Shown here: positions 13,961 to 27,244 of the stretch, in pieces | Numbering within the stretch: the first letter of the stretch is position 1 | How the letters are laid out: each line of letters begins with the position of its first letter | Source: Neospora caninum Liverpool | Taxonomy: Eukaryota > Apicomplexa > Conoidasida > Eucoccidiorida > Sarcocystidae | Length of the DNA: 64,000 nucleotides | NCBI RefSeq assembly: GCF_000208865.1 | Contig: NC_018394.1 | Location: forward strand, 4,859,985-4,923,984 | Direction of reading: 5' to 3' | Program-made: the position numbers and the translations under genes | The notes under the pieces: model-generated | Database searches by the model: none | What the model was told of the DNA's origin: nothing | Seen by the model: only the letters and a program-made list of their open reading frames with translations

Positions 13961-16900
13961 GCTAGCCGACTGGGTTTGGAAAGAAACTAAAACGTTCACG
14001 GATGGTTATTTCTATGTTTCGTGGAACGCCAGCGAATGGGATTCTGACCCGTGCCATCGACGAAACAAAGATTTCCACAGGCCGTGGTGTGCACCGTAAT
14101 AAACACACATTTTTGTTTAGGTGGGCCATGCCGTGTGAGTCTGTGAGTTTCGTCAATAGATTGACCAGTCCCGCTAGTTTAAAACTGTGAAAGAACGTTT
14201 GCAGAGGACGAGTCTTCCACACGCCTCGAGAGTCAGCTGAAGACCGCAACCTCTTGACTTGCATCAACCCTTTCCCGTCGCCCCGACACATCCAAGTGTG
14301 CCGTGGACGCACTCTCTACAAACCGAAAATACGGGAACGGTTGTGTACGTTTTTCCACAGTTGAGGGCACTGTGACTCGACGTAAATGGACCTAACTCGC
14401 TATCCGGTTCTGCCTGCGCAACGGAGTTTAACGCTCCGAATCGACTGCTCAGGCGACAAAAGGGCAGCTTTTTTTACCTGTTTCGGATGACACAATCGAG
14501 AATGCAGAACGCGAGCTTCGGCAATCGGATCAGCCCCCGTGAAGATTCAGACCGCGACAGCGCAGACGCCATACACCGGACAGCAGCCTATTTGCAGCAC
14601 AGAGTCTAAAACGCGTTACACGACGTGAGGAGTCCGGGTATTTCTCTCTAGCCACACGCGGAGGTATGCGCGTCTTGGGAAGAATTCTCACAGCGGTACC
14701 CGGTGGAAAACCCAGGTGCAAAGCGAAACTACGATAGCCCCATTTCGGTTAATACGCTCGAATCGCTCTGCTGGGAACGTGCAGGGGTGCCTCGAGGACG
14801 GCGGCCTGCATGCAGAAGAAGTGGACAGAAGCGTCAGGCTCTGGCGACGCGGGACCGTACATCGGCACTCGACGTCAGAGGGTTTCTCAGTTAGGTCGGC
14901 GCTGGTTCGTGGCATCTCTGTGTTCCCAAAGAATTCGCGAAAGCGGTTGTGTATCGCGTCATTTCTCCAGTGCGCTCCTGCCGAGCGAGGCGCTGCCTTC
15001 CTCGCTTGCAAATCGCAGTGCCCGTCGTCAGTCTGTTCAGTAACACATTGCAGCGTTTGTTTGAACGCTCATGGCTCTTCGCCGCTGCTCATTGGCGGCC
15101 AAGTGCATACTGGCTGCTACTGAATGCAGCTGTTCCGAGCTGAATGAAAGAGTTGCCTATACGAGTGCACTTGGCCACTATCGGTTTCTAGCGCCAGAAT
15201 CACTCGCTTCAGGATGCATTTTCTAGTGGTCAACTGGTGCTAACTCGCCCGCTCCCGTCCGCATCCGTTTGCACGACCTTTCTTTTCCCCGCAGAAAACT
15301 GTGAATGGAAGGCCCGTTACAACAGAAGTAGTCTTTCGCGGCTGCAGTTTTGTAGCGCGGAGAAACGCAGGCGAGCAGTGGCGGTGAATCCAAGTCGCTA
15401 CGATTCGTACTTCGTACTAGCCTAGACTAACGTGGCCGGGGAAACCATTGCGAGTGGAATGGCCTGCGGACGCAGACTCAGCGTCACGGCAGCACGCGTG
15501 CGATACGTGAAAGACAAGGTCGCGGCGGCTCAGAAGTGGTCTCACACTAAAACGTGCAGAAGCAAAACAAATGCCGGATCACCTTCCACCAGCTACTGGA
15601 CTTGCGCTACAAGTCCTTTTCCGTAAGTGGCGATATGCCGCGAAATCCCGGGGCGAAAGTACAGCTTCGCTGTCATTGGACAAAGCACGCCGGACATGAC
15701 ACCAGATTCTCACGCCGGAGGCGGCCGCACAATCATCGACAGCGCTGCTCACTAGAATCTTCTCATGACGGCAAACCTACAGTTCTACCTCATGCCTGCG
15801 GAGTTGTTCCTTGCCTGTTTCAATATACTCCCTTTATGAAAGGGGACGCCATCCACTCTCTAGGTTCCGTCCCACGTCCCGCGAGTCCCCACGGCCAGGC
15901 CAGAAGCAAAAGAGCGCTCTTTTGTTGCCCACCGTATCCCGTTTATTTTATACACCGCTCTATTATTTCGGGCTTCCCTTCGGCTGCTACCTGCCAGCCT
16001 GGTTCAAGAAAGACAAACTGCAGGCGACGAGGCTGCGCCTTCCACTTCTCGCCGTCGGAGTGAGATCGTCTGTGTCTTGTGTGTGCCTCGCTCGCGCACA
16101 GGCACCGGCGACGGAAGAAGGATCCGCACATTTTCTCCTCTGTTTTCTTCGATTTTCCTAAGAAAATGGGTCCCTTCAGATGTGCATCGACGCTGATTGG
16201 TCTGTAGGCTTCAAAAGAGCGCGGCTTCCCGTTTTGCTCACCATCGGCCCAGATGTGCATGCCATCACGCTTGGGTCTTGCGAAAAGCTACACGCGTGTG
16301 TCAGTATTTCAGCCCGGTTTGAGGGTGTGCAACAGGACACGTACGGAAATAAAAGAAATACGCGCGTCTGTAGACACAGAAACTCATTCTGTTTTACCAT
16401 TTCTGCGTCTGCCGAGTAGAGACTGCGTCCGTCTCCCCGGTTCCCTGCTCGCTTCTGCCCAGCAGCAGAAACCTCTCGGGCGACAAGCGAGGATTCATGT
16501 CTCTTGACCAACCCGAACCCAGGAAAAATCCGGCTTTTTTACTTCCTTTTTCCACTTTTCAGTTTTTCCTGAGGCGAAGAGGCGAAAAAAGGAAACTGAC
16601 ATTTGATTATGCGCACAGCCTATTCGTGTGCCGGAAATCCAAAATCCGCTCGAGACGACTGGCTCAGACAAGCGAAGTTACCAGGGCGGGAAGGTGTGAG
16701 TGTACGCTTCAAATCCACTATTTTTTGCTTTTTCTTCCAAACCAAGTAGATTTGCCACATTGATCGTGACCCGCTTGCTGACACATTCTTTTTCCCGCCC
16801 ATCTTTGTCGCACTTTCTCTTGTTTCTGAGATCCTAATCTGAACCGGAGTGTTAGCCGCTTACCCCTCGCCGTCAACTCGGCGTATCAACTCCTGTGTGT

Positions 16901-17471
16901 ACTTCGCTCCCCTTCTGTCCTCCCTGTCTGTGGCGCGCTTTCCTTTTCTTTTATCTGAGACTCTTCAAACTGCCATCGCGTCTGACGGCGACGGAAATGA
17001 GGCGTCGAAGCGTTTGCTGTCTGACGCAGACAGACAGCGTCACGACAGCATGAAGGAACGGGGCCAGCGACAAATGTGCGCGGAGTTTTTTCCTTTCACT
17101 TTTTCCAAGAATCTGGTAGAGTTCGTAAGTGTGACTCAACTTTCACCTTGACAATTCTCGGCTTCGTTTCCAACAGCACGCCCATTTCTCCGTTCCTCGC
17201 TTCCGCCCCCCACCTCTTTTTCGCCTTCCGCCTATCTCACCGCACGCAGGAAAGCAGCCCCTCTTTTCCCGGTCTCCGTGCCATCTTCTTTGTGTAGACG
17301 TTGCCGTCTCCTCTGCCTGTCCCTCGCGGCCTTCCCCAGCTGTCTCTCCGCGTTTTTGTGCCTTTTCTTCCCCCCACCCTCCGCCGCCTCTCCTCTATTT
17401 CTGTCGGTGCCTGGCTGAGCCGCCGTGCTTCGACTTGCACGCGTAGACACACTGCCGCCCCTGATGAGAAG
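13961..17471. other. Intergenic: PIKfyve 3' flank and ALIX 5' flank
   Basis: There is no convincing coding region here. All open frames are short (under about 170 codons), overlap in several frames and show no recognisable domain. The stretch should hold the PIKfyve 3' UTR and the ALIX promoter and 5' UTR. TGCATGC, a motif known to be enriched upstream of coccidian genes, occurs near 14807 and at 16256-16262, about 1.2 kb before the ALIX start codon. AT content rises relative to the flanking exons. No tRNA-like or other RNA structure was recognised by eye. Confidence 0.6.
16256..16262. promoter_or_regulatory. TGCATGC motif upstream of the ALIX-like gene
   Basis: This is a perfect palindromic-core TGCATGC about 1.2 kb before the proposed ALIX start codon. 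The motif is reported as over-represented upstream of Toxoplasma genes and resembles AP2-factor sites. Function here is inferred only; the same 7-mer also occurs in introns, so a single copy is weak evidence. Confidence 0.25.
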
Positions 17472-20400
17472 ATGAGGACGATCCCGCTAAAGCTGCCCCA
17501 GAAGGGGGAAGGCGAGCTCTTTGGCCTCCTCGAGCACCACTGCTGGTGAGAGACCAGAAAGCAAGCAAAGAGACAGAAAAGCACACCACGAGCGAGAGCA
17601 GCAAAAACTCAAGCAGCATGGTGACGAGTGCGGGAAACCGAGAGACACTGGGGGTCAGCAATCAAAGAAATGCATACAAAAGGGGAGACTTAGCGAGCGA
17701 ATCCTTTGTAGGCTGTCTCGTCGAAGAGTGAAGCAGAGACCAGCACACAGCGTGGGAGACACGAAGAAGAATTCACAAGCAACCCGACAAAGCGAGGGTG
17801 GAAAGAGGGGGAAGAACAGAGAAAGGAAGAAGTGACAATTCACTCGCAAACGCGTCGCTTTGTCCACTCCCTTTCCACGTGGGCCAGGCGCGCATGATCC
17901 GCACCACCAATCCCGTGTGTGAACCAGCTTGTGTCTGTCCTTTGTTCTCTGGCGACGCTTTCGTTCCTTCTCCGCATGCATCTTTCCTTCGCCCGATGTC
18001 CCCGTCCTACCCGCTGCTCCTCCCGTTTGCCTGCGGGATTCCACTTTGCACTCTCCCATTTTGTTTCCGGTTGCGTTCTCCTCTCCTCGCTTCGCGTTGT
18101 GCCCAAACGCGTCTACGCGAGATTTCCGTCTTCCACGTCTTTGGAAGGAGCAGTGCTGTCAAAGGCACCCCAGGCACGGGGACACATCTCACAACGGCGG
18201 CGATGTCTCTGGGTTTCTGCCACTGTGCAGGCTGGCGATGCGACGCTATCCACCTGTACATCTGTGTGCAGATTTCCTGCGTATCCGAATGGCTATGCTC
18301 ATATTTGCCTTTCTTTCGATCCCAGTATGTCTATCGATGTGTCCGTTTGAACCTGCGCCCGTTTATGTACCGCGAGTTAGCTAGATCCCTTGATCTGCGA
18401 ATCTGTCTTTGCGCATGCATCGGCCTCTGAGCCTAGCGAGGGTGTTCTCTTTGTTGCATGCAGCGAGCACTACGGCCGCCACCAGCTCGTCGTCGTTCGG
18501 CCCATTCTTCAGAAGTGGGATCGTCTCCGCAGAGAAATCTCTCGCGCTTCCCGTAAGTGTCGCGCCTGGGCTGCCTCGTTGCCTGTGTCTCTTGGATTCT
18601 GCGAAAAAAAGAAAAACATATGCGACGGAGAAGAAGACTCTCCAGACAAACAGATGCCATGGCTGTCTTGTGGCGCACCAGCAGAAGCTGTTTCACAAGA
18701 CAGCGCCCCCGGAAAAACGCCAGTCTAGTCGCGGCCGTCGCTAGGTTCTGCCCCTAAGTAGAAGCGTCTCTTCACCTTCCCTTCTCCCCGGTCTCTCCAG
18801 GTTCCCCTGTAGCGTGGGTTGCGTCTGCTGCGTCCCGTGCAGACACTGCATGCGCTTCATCGTTTGTCTCCGCCTTTTGCCTTTCCATTTTCGCCTCGTC
18901 CTTTGTTCTCGCGTTCTCTGCCCCGCAGCGCGAGCAGGATCCTCGCGTGTCCTCGCCCTTCACAGGGCGTACTTGACTCTCTGCTGTCTCCTCGAACGGC
19001 ACTTCTCCGTCTCGCCGCCGTCTTCGCCGCGCCGACTCGCCGCCTCACTCGCCTCGTCCCTCCCTTCTTTGTGGACCAGCAGTCTCGCGTGCCCGCCCGC
19101 CCGCTCTCCCGCGTCTTCGCCTTCTGCGTCTCCCGCCTCGTCCTCATCTGCCTCTTCTGCGTCTTGCGCGGCTTCGGTCTCTTCGCTTTCTCCGGGGTTT
19201 CTCTCGCCGCAGAAGGGCGAGAAGGCCACGCCGACAAAGGGTGTCTCCAGCTCTCGCTCGGGCGGACCGACTGGGCTCCCCGTTCTGCATGCGGACTTTT
19301 GGGCCTTCGAGAAGGCGTGTGCCTTGTTCAACTGCGCCGCGTGTGAAGCCAATGCGGGGTTGTTTGTGAACCGCGAGAAGATCGAGGAATTCCAGGAGGC
19401 TCTGGAACGCTTCCTGAAAGCGGGGGCGATCTTTCAGCTTCTCCGCGAAACGCTGCCTTCGCTCTTTTCGTGCGTGGCCGTGCCAAGAGAGGGCGAAGGC
19501 AGCTCGGCCGCCGCGTCGGCGCGCGCCAGTCTCCCGCGTGCCGCATGTCCCGAGTTTTCTTTCCACGCACTCACGGCGTACATCTTCATGATGAAGGCCC
19601 AGGTGCGTCGTGAACGCACGGAGGAGGGGCGGGAGCTGCGCCGCACGAAACGGGGCAACGAAGGGCGAAAGAAACAAACGCGAGGCACGCCCAAGGCACA
19701 GAAATGTGTCAGACGGGGAGCGACAGCGAGACGAAAAGCGAACACTGGGGGAGGGAAACGGACAGGAAAGAGATGGAGAGAGAGACACAGGGAACGCAGA
19801 GGTGGAGAGAAAGAGAGGAAACAAAGCGAAGTTGATCGTGGAGCGCACCGGACAAAGAGAGGGAGGCGACGTTTCCCTTTGGCTTTCCGCTCGTGCGTCG
19901 CTCGCGACCCGACGGTGGCTTTTGCACAGTGAAGGCATGCACAACCTTTTTGGTGCCGGAGTGGCCAGTTGGGCGAGCAAGCGACGGAAAGTACAGATGC
20001 ATGTGCGCATGCGATGCTTTTGTTCGCGTGCCTGCACGCTCTTTGTTTGTTTAGGCCCAGTGCGTTTCGTACGAGAGAGCCCTGCGCGAGAAACTGGGGA
20101 AGCGCCTGCTGTCGAAGCTGGCTGCTCAGGTCGCCGCCTTCTATGCCTCCGCTCTCTCCCATCTTCGCCGCGTCCAGGAGGAGGCAAACACCAGCGCAAA
20201 TGCAGGTGACTTCACAGAGGCTGCAGGCAGAAAACGTCTCAGACAGAACGAAGGAAAAAAACGCATCTATCCATACGCATACATAGGGACAGACGCTTAT
20301 GTGGGACTGTTGTGCATAGACGCGAGTGAGGATCTAGCTCGACGGTGGTGTCGCCATCCTCGGGCGCAGTCGCGGAATCCGCATGCGCGATCGGCTGGAG

Positions 20401-23138
20401 TCGCCAAAGGGCGCTTTCCATGCCAATCGATTCTGGTCGTAAATGCGTAAATCCGCAACTCTACAGACATTTAAATGCATAACATTTCTATGCATAAACC
20501 TTGCTTGATTCGCTGAGGCGGCAATAGTCAAAACGAGACGAGGCAGACGCAGTGACAGAACCAAGAAGAAGGCGAAAAGGAGAAGGCGCCGAAGGGCCCC
20601 GCCCTCTCCTTGACTCTCTGCTTCTCCTTTTGCTCTGTCGACTCGTTCTCTCTCTGCCTCGTTTTTCTCTCCCTCACCTCTCGCTCGTGCCTCTCTCCCT
20701 TTTCTTTCCCTTTTTCTTCGTTCTCCCCCTCGTCGACCTCACTCTCTATCTTTCGGGCCGGCGTTTTGTCTTGTCCGTGCAGGCCCGCTGTTCGCCCCGT
20801 CTCTCGCCTCTGCTGCTGCACGAGGAGACGCTGCAGGGGCGCGCGCACAAACAGAAGGAGGCGTCCTGGCGATGTGGCTTCGGTGAGACGCGCCGTCCTG
20901 TACGTTTCGTGTCTCGAGAGTGACGATGGTTTCCTTGTACGCACTCGCTTCGAACGGCGCGCATGCGCGCTCTCGCCCCGCTGTCTGGAGTTCTTTGCTC
21001 CCTGGTGTCTCTCTTTTAAAGTCCGCCTTCGCGTCAGGCATCCCAGGGCCAGCGTCTGCATGCGGCACCCTGTTGGTTTCGCTTTTGGTCTGTGGAGACT
21101 TGCTCGTGTGGTCTCGCCCCACCTCCTCGCGCGCTGTGTGTGCTTGTTGACCTCTAAAGGAGTCAGGAGCTCTCCTACCTCGCAGCCGCCCACTTCCAGC
21201 TCGCCCGGCACGAACGCGAACAGGTCGAAATGGAAGGTGAGCAAAAAGCACAGACTCACGCTCTATCGCGGTTCGCCTCTCTCTTTCTCTCTCTCGCCTT
21301 TTGCTTCCCTCTTGGCCTTTCGTTTGCGAGGCGCCGTTTCTATCTTTTCCTCTCTTCCAGCGGGCCTTGTCGCGTTCGCTCTCTGCTCTGACTCCGCCTC
21401 GGGCATCTTCGCGTCGGTCCGGTGCCTCTCCTCCCTCTCACTTTCTTCGTCACACTCTCGCGTTTGCTCCACGACCGATAGGCTGTTTCGCGTCTCTCTC
21501 TCCACGCGCGTGTGTGTCTTTCCTGGAAAAATCACAGGTGAAGGCTATGGCCGCCTGGTTGCGCGTCTCCGAGTGAGTCGGGACTTCCTCGTGCAGGCCT
21601 CGGACCTGGTGCAGGCTCACGGCCTCAAATGCAACTTGAACGGTCTCCTCACCCACATCGTGGCGACGCACGACCAGATGGAAAACGACAACGCGATGGT
21701 AAGCAGACTGGATTCCGCAGGCGTCTGCGCGTTTCGCCCGTGCCCCAAACATCGGCGTCTAGTCGGATGAATGCTTACAGGGAGCTGGGCGACCCCCTTT
21801 TTAACCGGAATTTGGGTTTCCCGCCTGTCGGCTTTTAGGTGTATCTGGAGGCCGTTCCGGATCGCTCGCGCCTGGCGCCTCTCGAGCAGGCCTGCTGCGT
21901 CGAGCTGCCTTCGATTACGATTCAAGATCTGCAAGAAGAGGACGAGCTCGCGGCGAAGCAGCTGTGTCAGCTTCTCCCGACTTCCGTTCGCGTCAAGGGA
22001 GAGGAGTATGCCACCAGGTACGTTTATACTCTCGAATCGTCTGTGTGCGCGCTCTCGCCTCGCGCGTTGACAGCCCTTGTTTATTGTCTTCCTCTAGGTG
22101 CGTTCAGCACTCCGTTCTGGGCTTTTTTCCCCTTAGCGCGCCTTCGCAGCATCGCCGGTCGCGTCGCGCTTCCCCTCTGTTTTCACCTCCCTCTTCGGCT
22201 CGTGCGGTCTCTTTCTCTACCTCTGTTAATCTCTCTGCATTCTTCCCTCCGTACGCTCCTCATTCTTTCCCTGTCTCTCTCTCTCGTCGTATCTCGCTTC
22301 TCGCGTTTCGCCTCTCTGCCGGCGGCAGATACCGAAACGGAATTCGCGCGCTGAAGCAGCAGGGGACGGATGAGCTGTCTCGCGTTTCCGGCTTTCTCCT
22401 CGCTCATCGACTTCCGGACAAGCTGCGCGAACTTGCGCTAAACATCGACGAGGAGAAAAAAGCGCAGAAGCAGCCCGGCGAGGACTTGACTGTCGAGGTA
22501 CCTACGCGTCTCTGGACGCAAATCATGGTATGTTTCCTTGTCTGGGTTTCGCACGTCGCCTTTGCCTCGCGCTCGGTATTCCCTTACATTTTACACATTT
22601 CAACGTATGCCACGAACACGTTTAAAGGTGCACAAGATGTGTGTACATGCGCATACGCCACCGGCCTGTGCACTGAAGCTGGCTCTTTCCTCTTACGCTA
22701 TCACTCTTATGAACTCTTACAATGTGCAACCCTCCGTTTTTCGCCATGTTCAACAAAACGTTCGAACAGGTTGTTGGACTGCGACGGGTGCCTGCTGACG
22801 TTTTTGCGGAGGTGCACAAAGAGAGTTGCGACAGATAACTAAATCTTCAAGGATTGTGTACTAGTGAAAAAGTGTCAAGCGAACATGGCAAATTTAGGTT
22901 TTCGTGGAAGCGGTGTTTGGAAGCGGACGCCCGTCTTTTTATCTGAAGGCGGCTCGTTGAGTCCTTGTTGTCCCGTCCGTTTGTGGCGACTGATCGTTGC
23001 GCCGCTTTTTCTCTCTCCCTGCGCCTTTCGGGAAGCGACCGAAACCGACCAGGGGATGTTCCTAAATGCTTGCATGCAGCTCGTTCCTAAACATCTATTC
23101 ATATGCGCAAACACATGTGTATGTCTGCGCATCCTCAC

Positions 23139-23174
<36 letters not shown>

Positions 23175-23229
23175 TTGTATGAATGTAAGCTGCGTTTGGC
23201 TGACGTTACGTGGGGACCTTTGCATATGA

Positions 23230-23260
<31 letters not shown>

Positions 23261-26200
23261 GTTTGCTTGTGGGTCTTGTAGAGTGTTTCTTCATTCAATG
23301 TGGAGCAAGATTCGTTTGGCCTTTTTGCCGCTGGTTCTGCCTCCAATCGCCTTTCTCCCGTAGGCTGTCGAAGCCGCCGGTGGCATTGCCGGGTACGAGC
23401 GACAGCAGCAACTTCTCGCGCAGGCGTCCCTAGGCACGCAGACGCAGCTTCGCGAAATCGAAGATCTTCTGAGGCGAGAAGAGGCGGAAGACCAGGCCTT
23501 CCGAGAGGAAGTCTTGAGTCCGAGTTCCCGCGCTCGAGGAACGATTAGCGACTCCCAGCTCGGCACTGAAGAGAGGACAGACGAGGAGCAACTCATGCTT
23601 CTGGTGCCGAGCTCAGAGCTCGCCTCTCAGTTTGCCGTTTCGCTCGAAAAATATCGAAGCAAAGCTGAGGTGAGCGATGCGCAGGCGCATAACAGGATCA
23701 TGGAGAGAACAATGGAGAAGCAGAGAAGAAAACAACTGGGGACGAACGAAACGCATGCAAAGGCGCCAGACACGCGGAAGGCGTAGACGGGCTGTGTAGA
23801 TAGTTGCATGCGCAGTTTCACAAACCCAGAGCCCGTACCTCATACATATGATTCCTCTGTCTCTGCATATACACATATAGGCATGTGCGTACCTGTGGAT
23901 TCGTTACCTTGACGCAGATGGTGTTCGTGGTGCAAACAGCTGGAACTGTGGATCAATATATATATATATACATACATATATGTATCCCCATCATCATATG
24001 CATATCAATGTGAGCATACGGCATACACAGCGATCCGCATGAAGAGAAATCGTTTGCCGAGGCATCGGCGAGACACGGGCAGGTAGTTGGTCCAGTTTGT
24101 TCTCTCGCACCTCAGTCTCTCTGCTTCGCCGGATGTACCCCCCGCCGCTTTCTTTTCTTCCTTTCCCCTGCACGGTCGCGCCTTGCTTTCTCTCTTTTTC
24201 TTGCATAGCAAGCGCAAAGTGCCAACCTTTCTCTTGAGGCAAAGCTGAAGCAAGCTGTCGCGCCCGTCCCTTTCTCGTCCCCGTCTCGTTTCTCGTCTCC
24301 GTCTCGTTTCTCGTCTCCGTCCTCTCTCGCCTCGTCGCCTGCCTCGGCTCTGCCAGCATCTCCGGAAGCTGCGCATCGAAGGCGGCTGTCGCCGTCCTCT
24401 CTCTGCATGCACTCTGTCCTCAAGGCCACGTCGCCCGCACACTTCCTTGCCAGTCTCCTTCCGCGGCTCCAGGAGCACGTGCGAAGGCGCGAGCGCGAGG
24501 CGGAAAGAATCCAAGCGGCGGAGAGGCACGAGAGATGCCGCCAAAGAGAAGAGACACTGCGCGACGCGCACGAGGCTCTCGCTGAGCTGGAAAGGAGCGT
24601 CCACGCCCTGCAGCAGGCGACAGAGAGGGTGCACGAGGTAAGGGAAATAAGCAGAAAAGACAGAAGCCAGAACAGACAGAGATGCGAGATAAGAGACAGA
24701 GATGCGAGGAAGACTCATGAGAAAGGGGCGCGCACAGTACGTGCACCGAGCGAGGGGAGAGTTTCGGCCCGGGATGACGGCGGAGGACAGCGGAGGACGA
24801 GAACGGGTCAAAAAACGGAAGGCTCCGAAGCCGAGGAATGCAAAGACGAGCAAGCACGGCTTTTGAAGACTCGTGCTCTGACTGATTTTCGCCTGTAGGA
24901 TTTCGACCTTAACGCCATCCATGGTCTGCTTTTGCGGGCTCGGAACGAAGGCGAAGCCTTCGACTCTGTCCTGTTTCGCGAGGAGGAGGCGACGCTCAGG
25001 CCGGCGCAAGAAAGGATCGCTTGTGCATGCAGGTAAACAAAGACAAGAATCGTCCGGCGTGCATGGGTTCCCCCCAAGGCGTGTGGCAGGACTGACCGAG
25101 CCCCTGGAGGCGTGTGCATGCCTTTCTCTCTTCCCTTTGTTTGGGCGGCTTCTCCCGTTTTCCAAGAAGGGGGCGGGCAGCCTACGCATGCACGCCCGTA
25201 ACAATCGTCCTGTGCCTCGTCTCGCCTGGTTTCCGCAGTCGTTCTCCCGTTTCTCTGGTTTTGTTGCCTCTCTCCGCAGAGATGTCCGTGCGCGCCATGA
25301 GACTGCAGCGGCGTGCTGGGAGAGGGTGGAAGCCTGCGAGGTCTCGTGGAGCCTCTTTGTTCGCACGGAGAAGGAGAAGGCGAACCAAGCAGTCCGAGCA
25401 GAGGCCGAGCGCGTCTTTCAGAAAGTCGAGAGACAGATCGGTCTCCTGCTCGAAATGCAGGAGGAGCAAGAAGAAGGCGCGAGTTTCTTCTGCCAGCTTC
25501 AGCAGTTTCTTCTGGTGATTAGGCGCCAAGTCGAGGACTGGAGCGAAACTCGGGCGGCAACAAGACAGAGACTGACGGAACGGCGACACTCTCTTCAGAG
25601 CACTAGAGCGCGGCTGGCGAGCGACGGCGCAGGAGGGCGAGGAGACAGCACGGCGACGGACACGAAAGACGCGTCGGAGTCTGGAGAGATGGTGCCTAGC
25701 TGCGGCGACACGCGTCACGGGAGAGATCCAGAAGCGCGCTTGTCGGCGCTCCTGCAAGGCCGGGCCGGGGGGGCCTGCGGGCCGGACGGCGCAACTCTCG
25801 CTTCCTCGTGGTCACCTCACTTCCCTCAGTGCGATGTTCCCTACTCGCCATCGAAGAGCTGGTGCACGCGAGGAACCGCGGAGCGACTTGGCGCATGCAG
25901 CCCCGCGAAACAGTCCCCGCCTGTGTCGCCTGGGAGCCAGGCGCAGGATGGGCGTCCTCCACCGGTCTCTGGGATAGCGGAACAGAGGAGGATCGGAGAC
26001 GACGAGGAGACAGGCGATGCACTCGATAGGCTGTTGCACAGTACGCACGCATTTTCGGTGTTTCTGCCGCCTGTCCCGTCACAGCCCGTCGAGGCGGTCT
26101 CTCAGCCGGCCTTTCCGGACCTTCTGAGCGCGTCGCGCAGGGGCGGGCCGGCGCAGGAAAACGCGGAAAGCAGAGCTCGTTCGCAGGCGGAAGACGGCGC

Positions 26201-26543
26201 AAGGCGAGAGCATAACGGGGGGGTAGATGGAGGCGGGAACAGCGGGAAGATGCACCCGATGTCGCTGAGTAAGGCAAGGCTCGGTACAGAGATCGGAGAC
26301 GAAGTCGACATGGAAACCACTGCAGTCGGCGTGCCGTTCGAAGATGAGGGAGAAGAAACTGAGGGTGAAGATGAGAAAGAAAATGCGCGAGACGAGGAGG
26401 GGGAGGCACATGTCTTTGGAGGCGGAACAGCAGGAAAAGGTGGGAATGTCTTTCGTTTCAGCGAGAAGGCGGGAGGAAACGGAGACATGTGCGCCGTGAA
26501 AGACTTCCGCGCCGCGCAGGACGATCTGGAGAGCCTCCAGTAG
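17472..26543 (+). CDS. ALIX: ALIX/Bro1-like BRO1-domain protein (ESCRT-associated)
   Basis: Family role: BRO1 proteins bind the ESCRT-III subunit Snf7/CHMP4 and act in endosomal sorting and membrane scission. Exons: 17472-17545, 18464-18552, 18929-19602, 20055-20205, 20783-20882, 21160-21236, 21538-21698, 21839-22017, 22329-22527, 23364-23669, 24209-24637, 24899-25032, 25280-26543; phases match throughout, giving 1278 residues. The BRO1 domain covers about residues 1-470. It starts with the typical MRTIPLK. It contains FEKACALFN (about 19297), KLAAQVAAFYASAL (exon 4), SYLAAAHFQLARHE (exon 6), a helix in exon 7 ending ENDNAM, and VYLEAVPDRSRLAPLE (exon 8). A V-domain-like helical part follows (ELW-type VPTRLWTQIM, then GGIAGYERQQQLL), then coiled coil to about residue 960. 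A disordered acidic/Ser tail ends the protein. A roughly 100-residue Ser/Ala/Pro insertion precedes FEKACALFN. No long Pro-rich tail like animal ALIX is seen. Confidence 0.88.
23140..23253. repeat. Two (TA)n microsatellites in ALIX intron 9
   Basis: Runs of alternating TA fill 23140-23172 and 23231-23253, separated by about 58 bp, within the intron 22528-23363. A third, interrupted TA/CATA tract lies at 23956-23982 in intron 10. They look like ordinary intronic microsatellites and are likely to vary in length between strains. Confidence 0.9.
24277..24330 (+). repeat. Coding Ser-rich direct repeat in the ALIX-like gene
   Basis: An 18-bp unit (cgtttctcgtctccgtct) is repeated nearly perfectly two to three times within exon 11. 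It encodes repeats of R-F-S-S-P-S in the helical region after the BRO1 domain. Unit length is a multiple of three, so copy-number changes keep the frame. Confidence 0.75.
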
Positions 26544-27207
26544 AGGCGAGTCGGAATCTGAAACTGCGTCCGCTCTGATCCTCTCCGGAAACGCGAGGTG
26601 AAGAAATGCGAGGCACCGAGAGGGGAACGCAAGAAGGTCGGTTTAACGAGAAAACGAGTGAAGACAGGTTTGGGGAAGAGAGCAGTCGCGTTGAGGAAGG
26701 GCATTCAACGTGAGAGAAAAGGACGCATCAAGAAACACGCCACAGACTCAGGAGAGGGGAGGGGGACGAGAGAGAGAGGTGCGGCGTTTTGGTTTGACGG
26801 CGGCAGAAGCAGGTGGTGTCTCGAAGCCCTGGCGTGGATGACGGTGGTTTTGGATCGCGGTTAGGCAGAGGCGCGCGTCGCTGGTAACGCGGCACGCGCG
26901 TTTCGTCTTTTTCAGACTCTTCTCCGTCCCCGTTCTCGAGGCGCGCCAGCATCGCCCCCGTCGGCGGCTGGCGTTTTCCTGTCCACGCTTTTCCCGTTTT
27001 TCGTCGGGGTGTCACAGGCGTTTGACTTGCACTCCGTTGCGGTGCTTTCTGAGCCGGTATACGCGGATCCCCGTCTCTGTACAGTGCTTCTATAAAGTTT
27101 TTCATCTTGTCAATCACCACGGACAGACCGCGTGGCTAAATGTGTGGCGTATATATATATATATATATTCCCACAGCTACAAATGCACGTCAGTGGGTAT
27201 GTACCAT

Positions 27208-27244
<37 letters not shown>

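Noticed and set aside
19603..19932. Continuation of the ALIX exon 3 frame beyond 19602
   Set aside because: The BRO1 sequence resumes exactly at 20055 (AQCVSYERAL) after a GTGCGT donor; the run-on is Arg/Lys-rich intron sequence.
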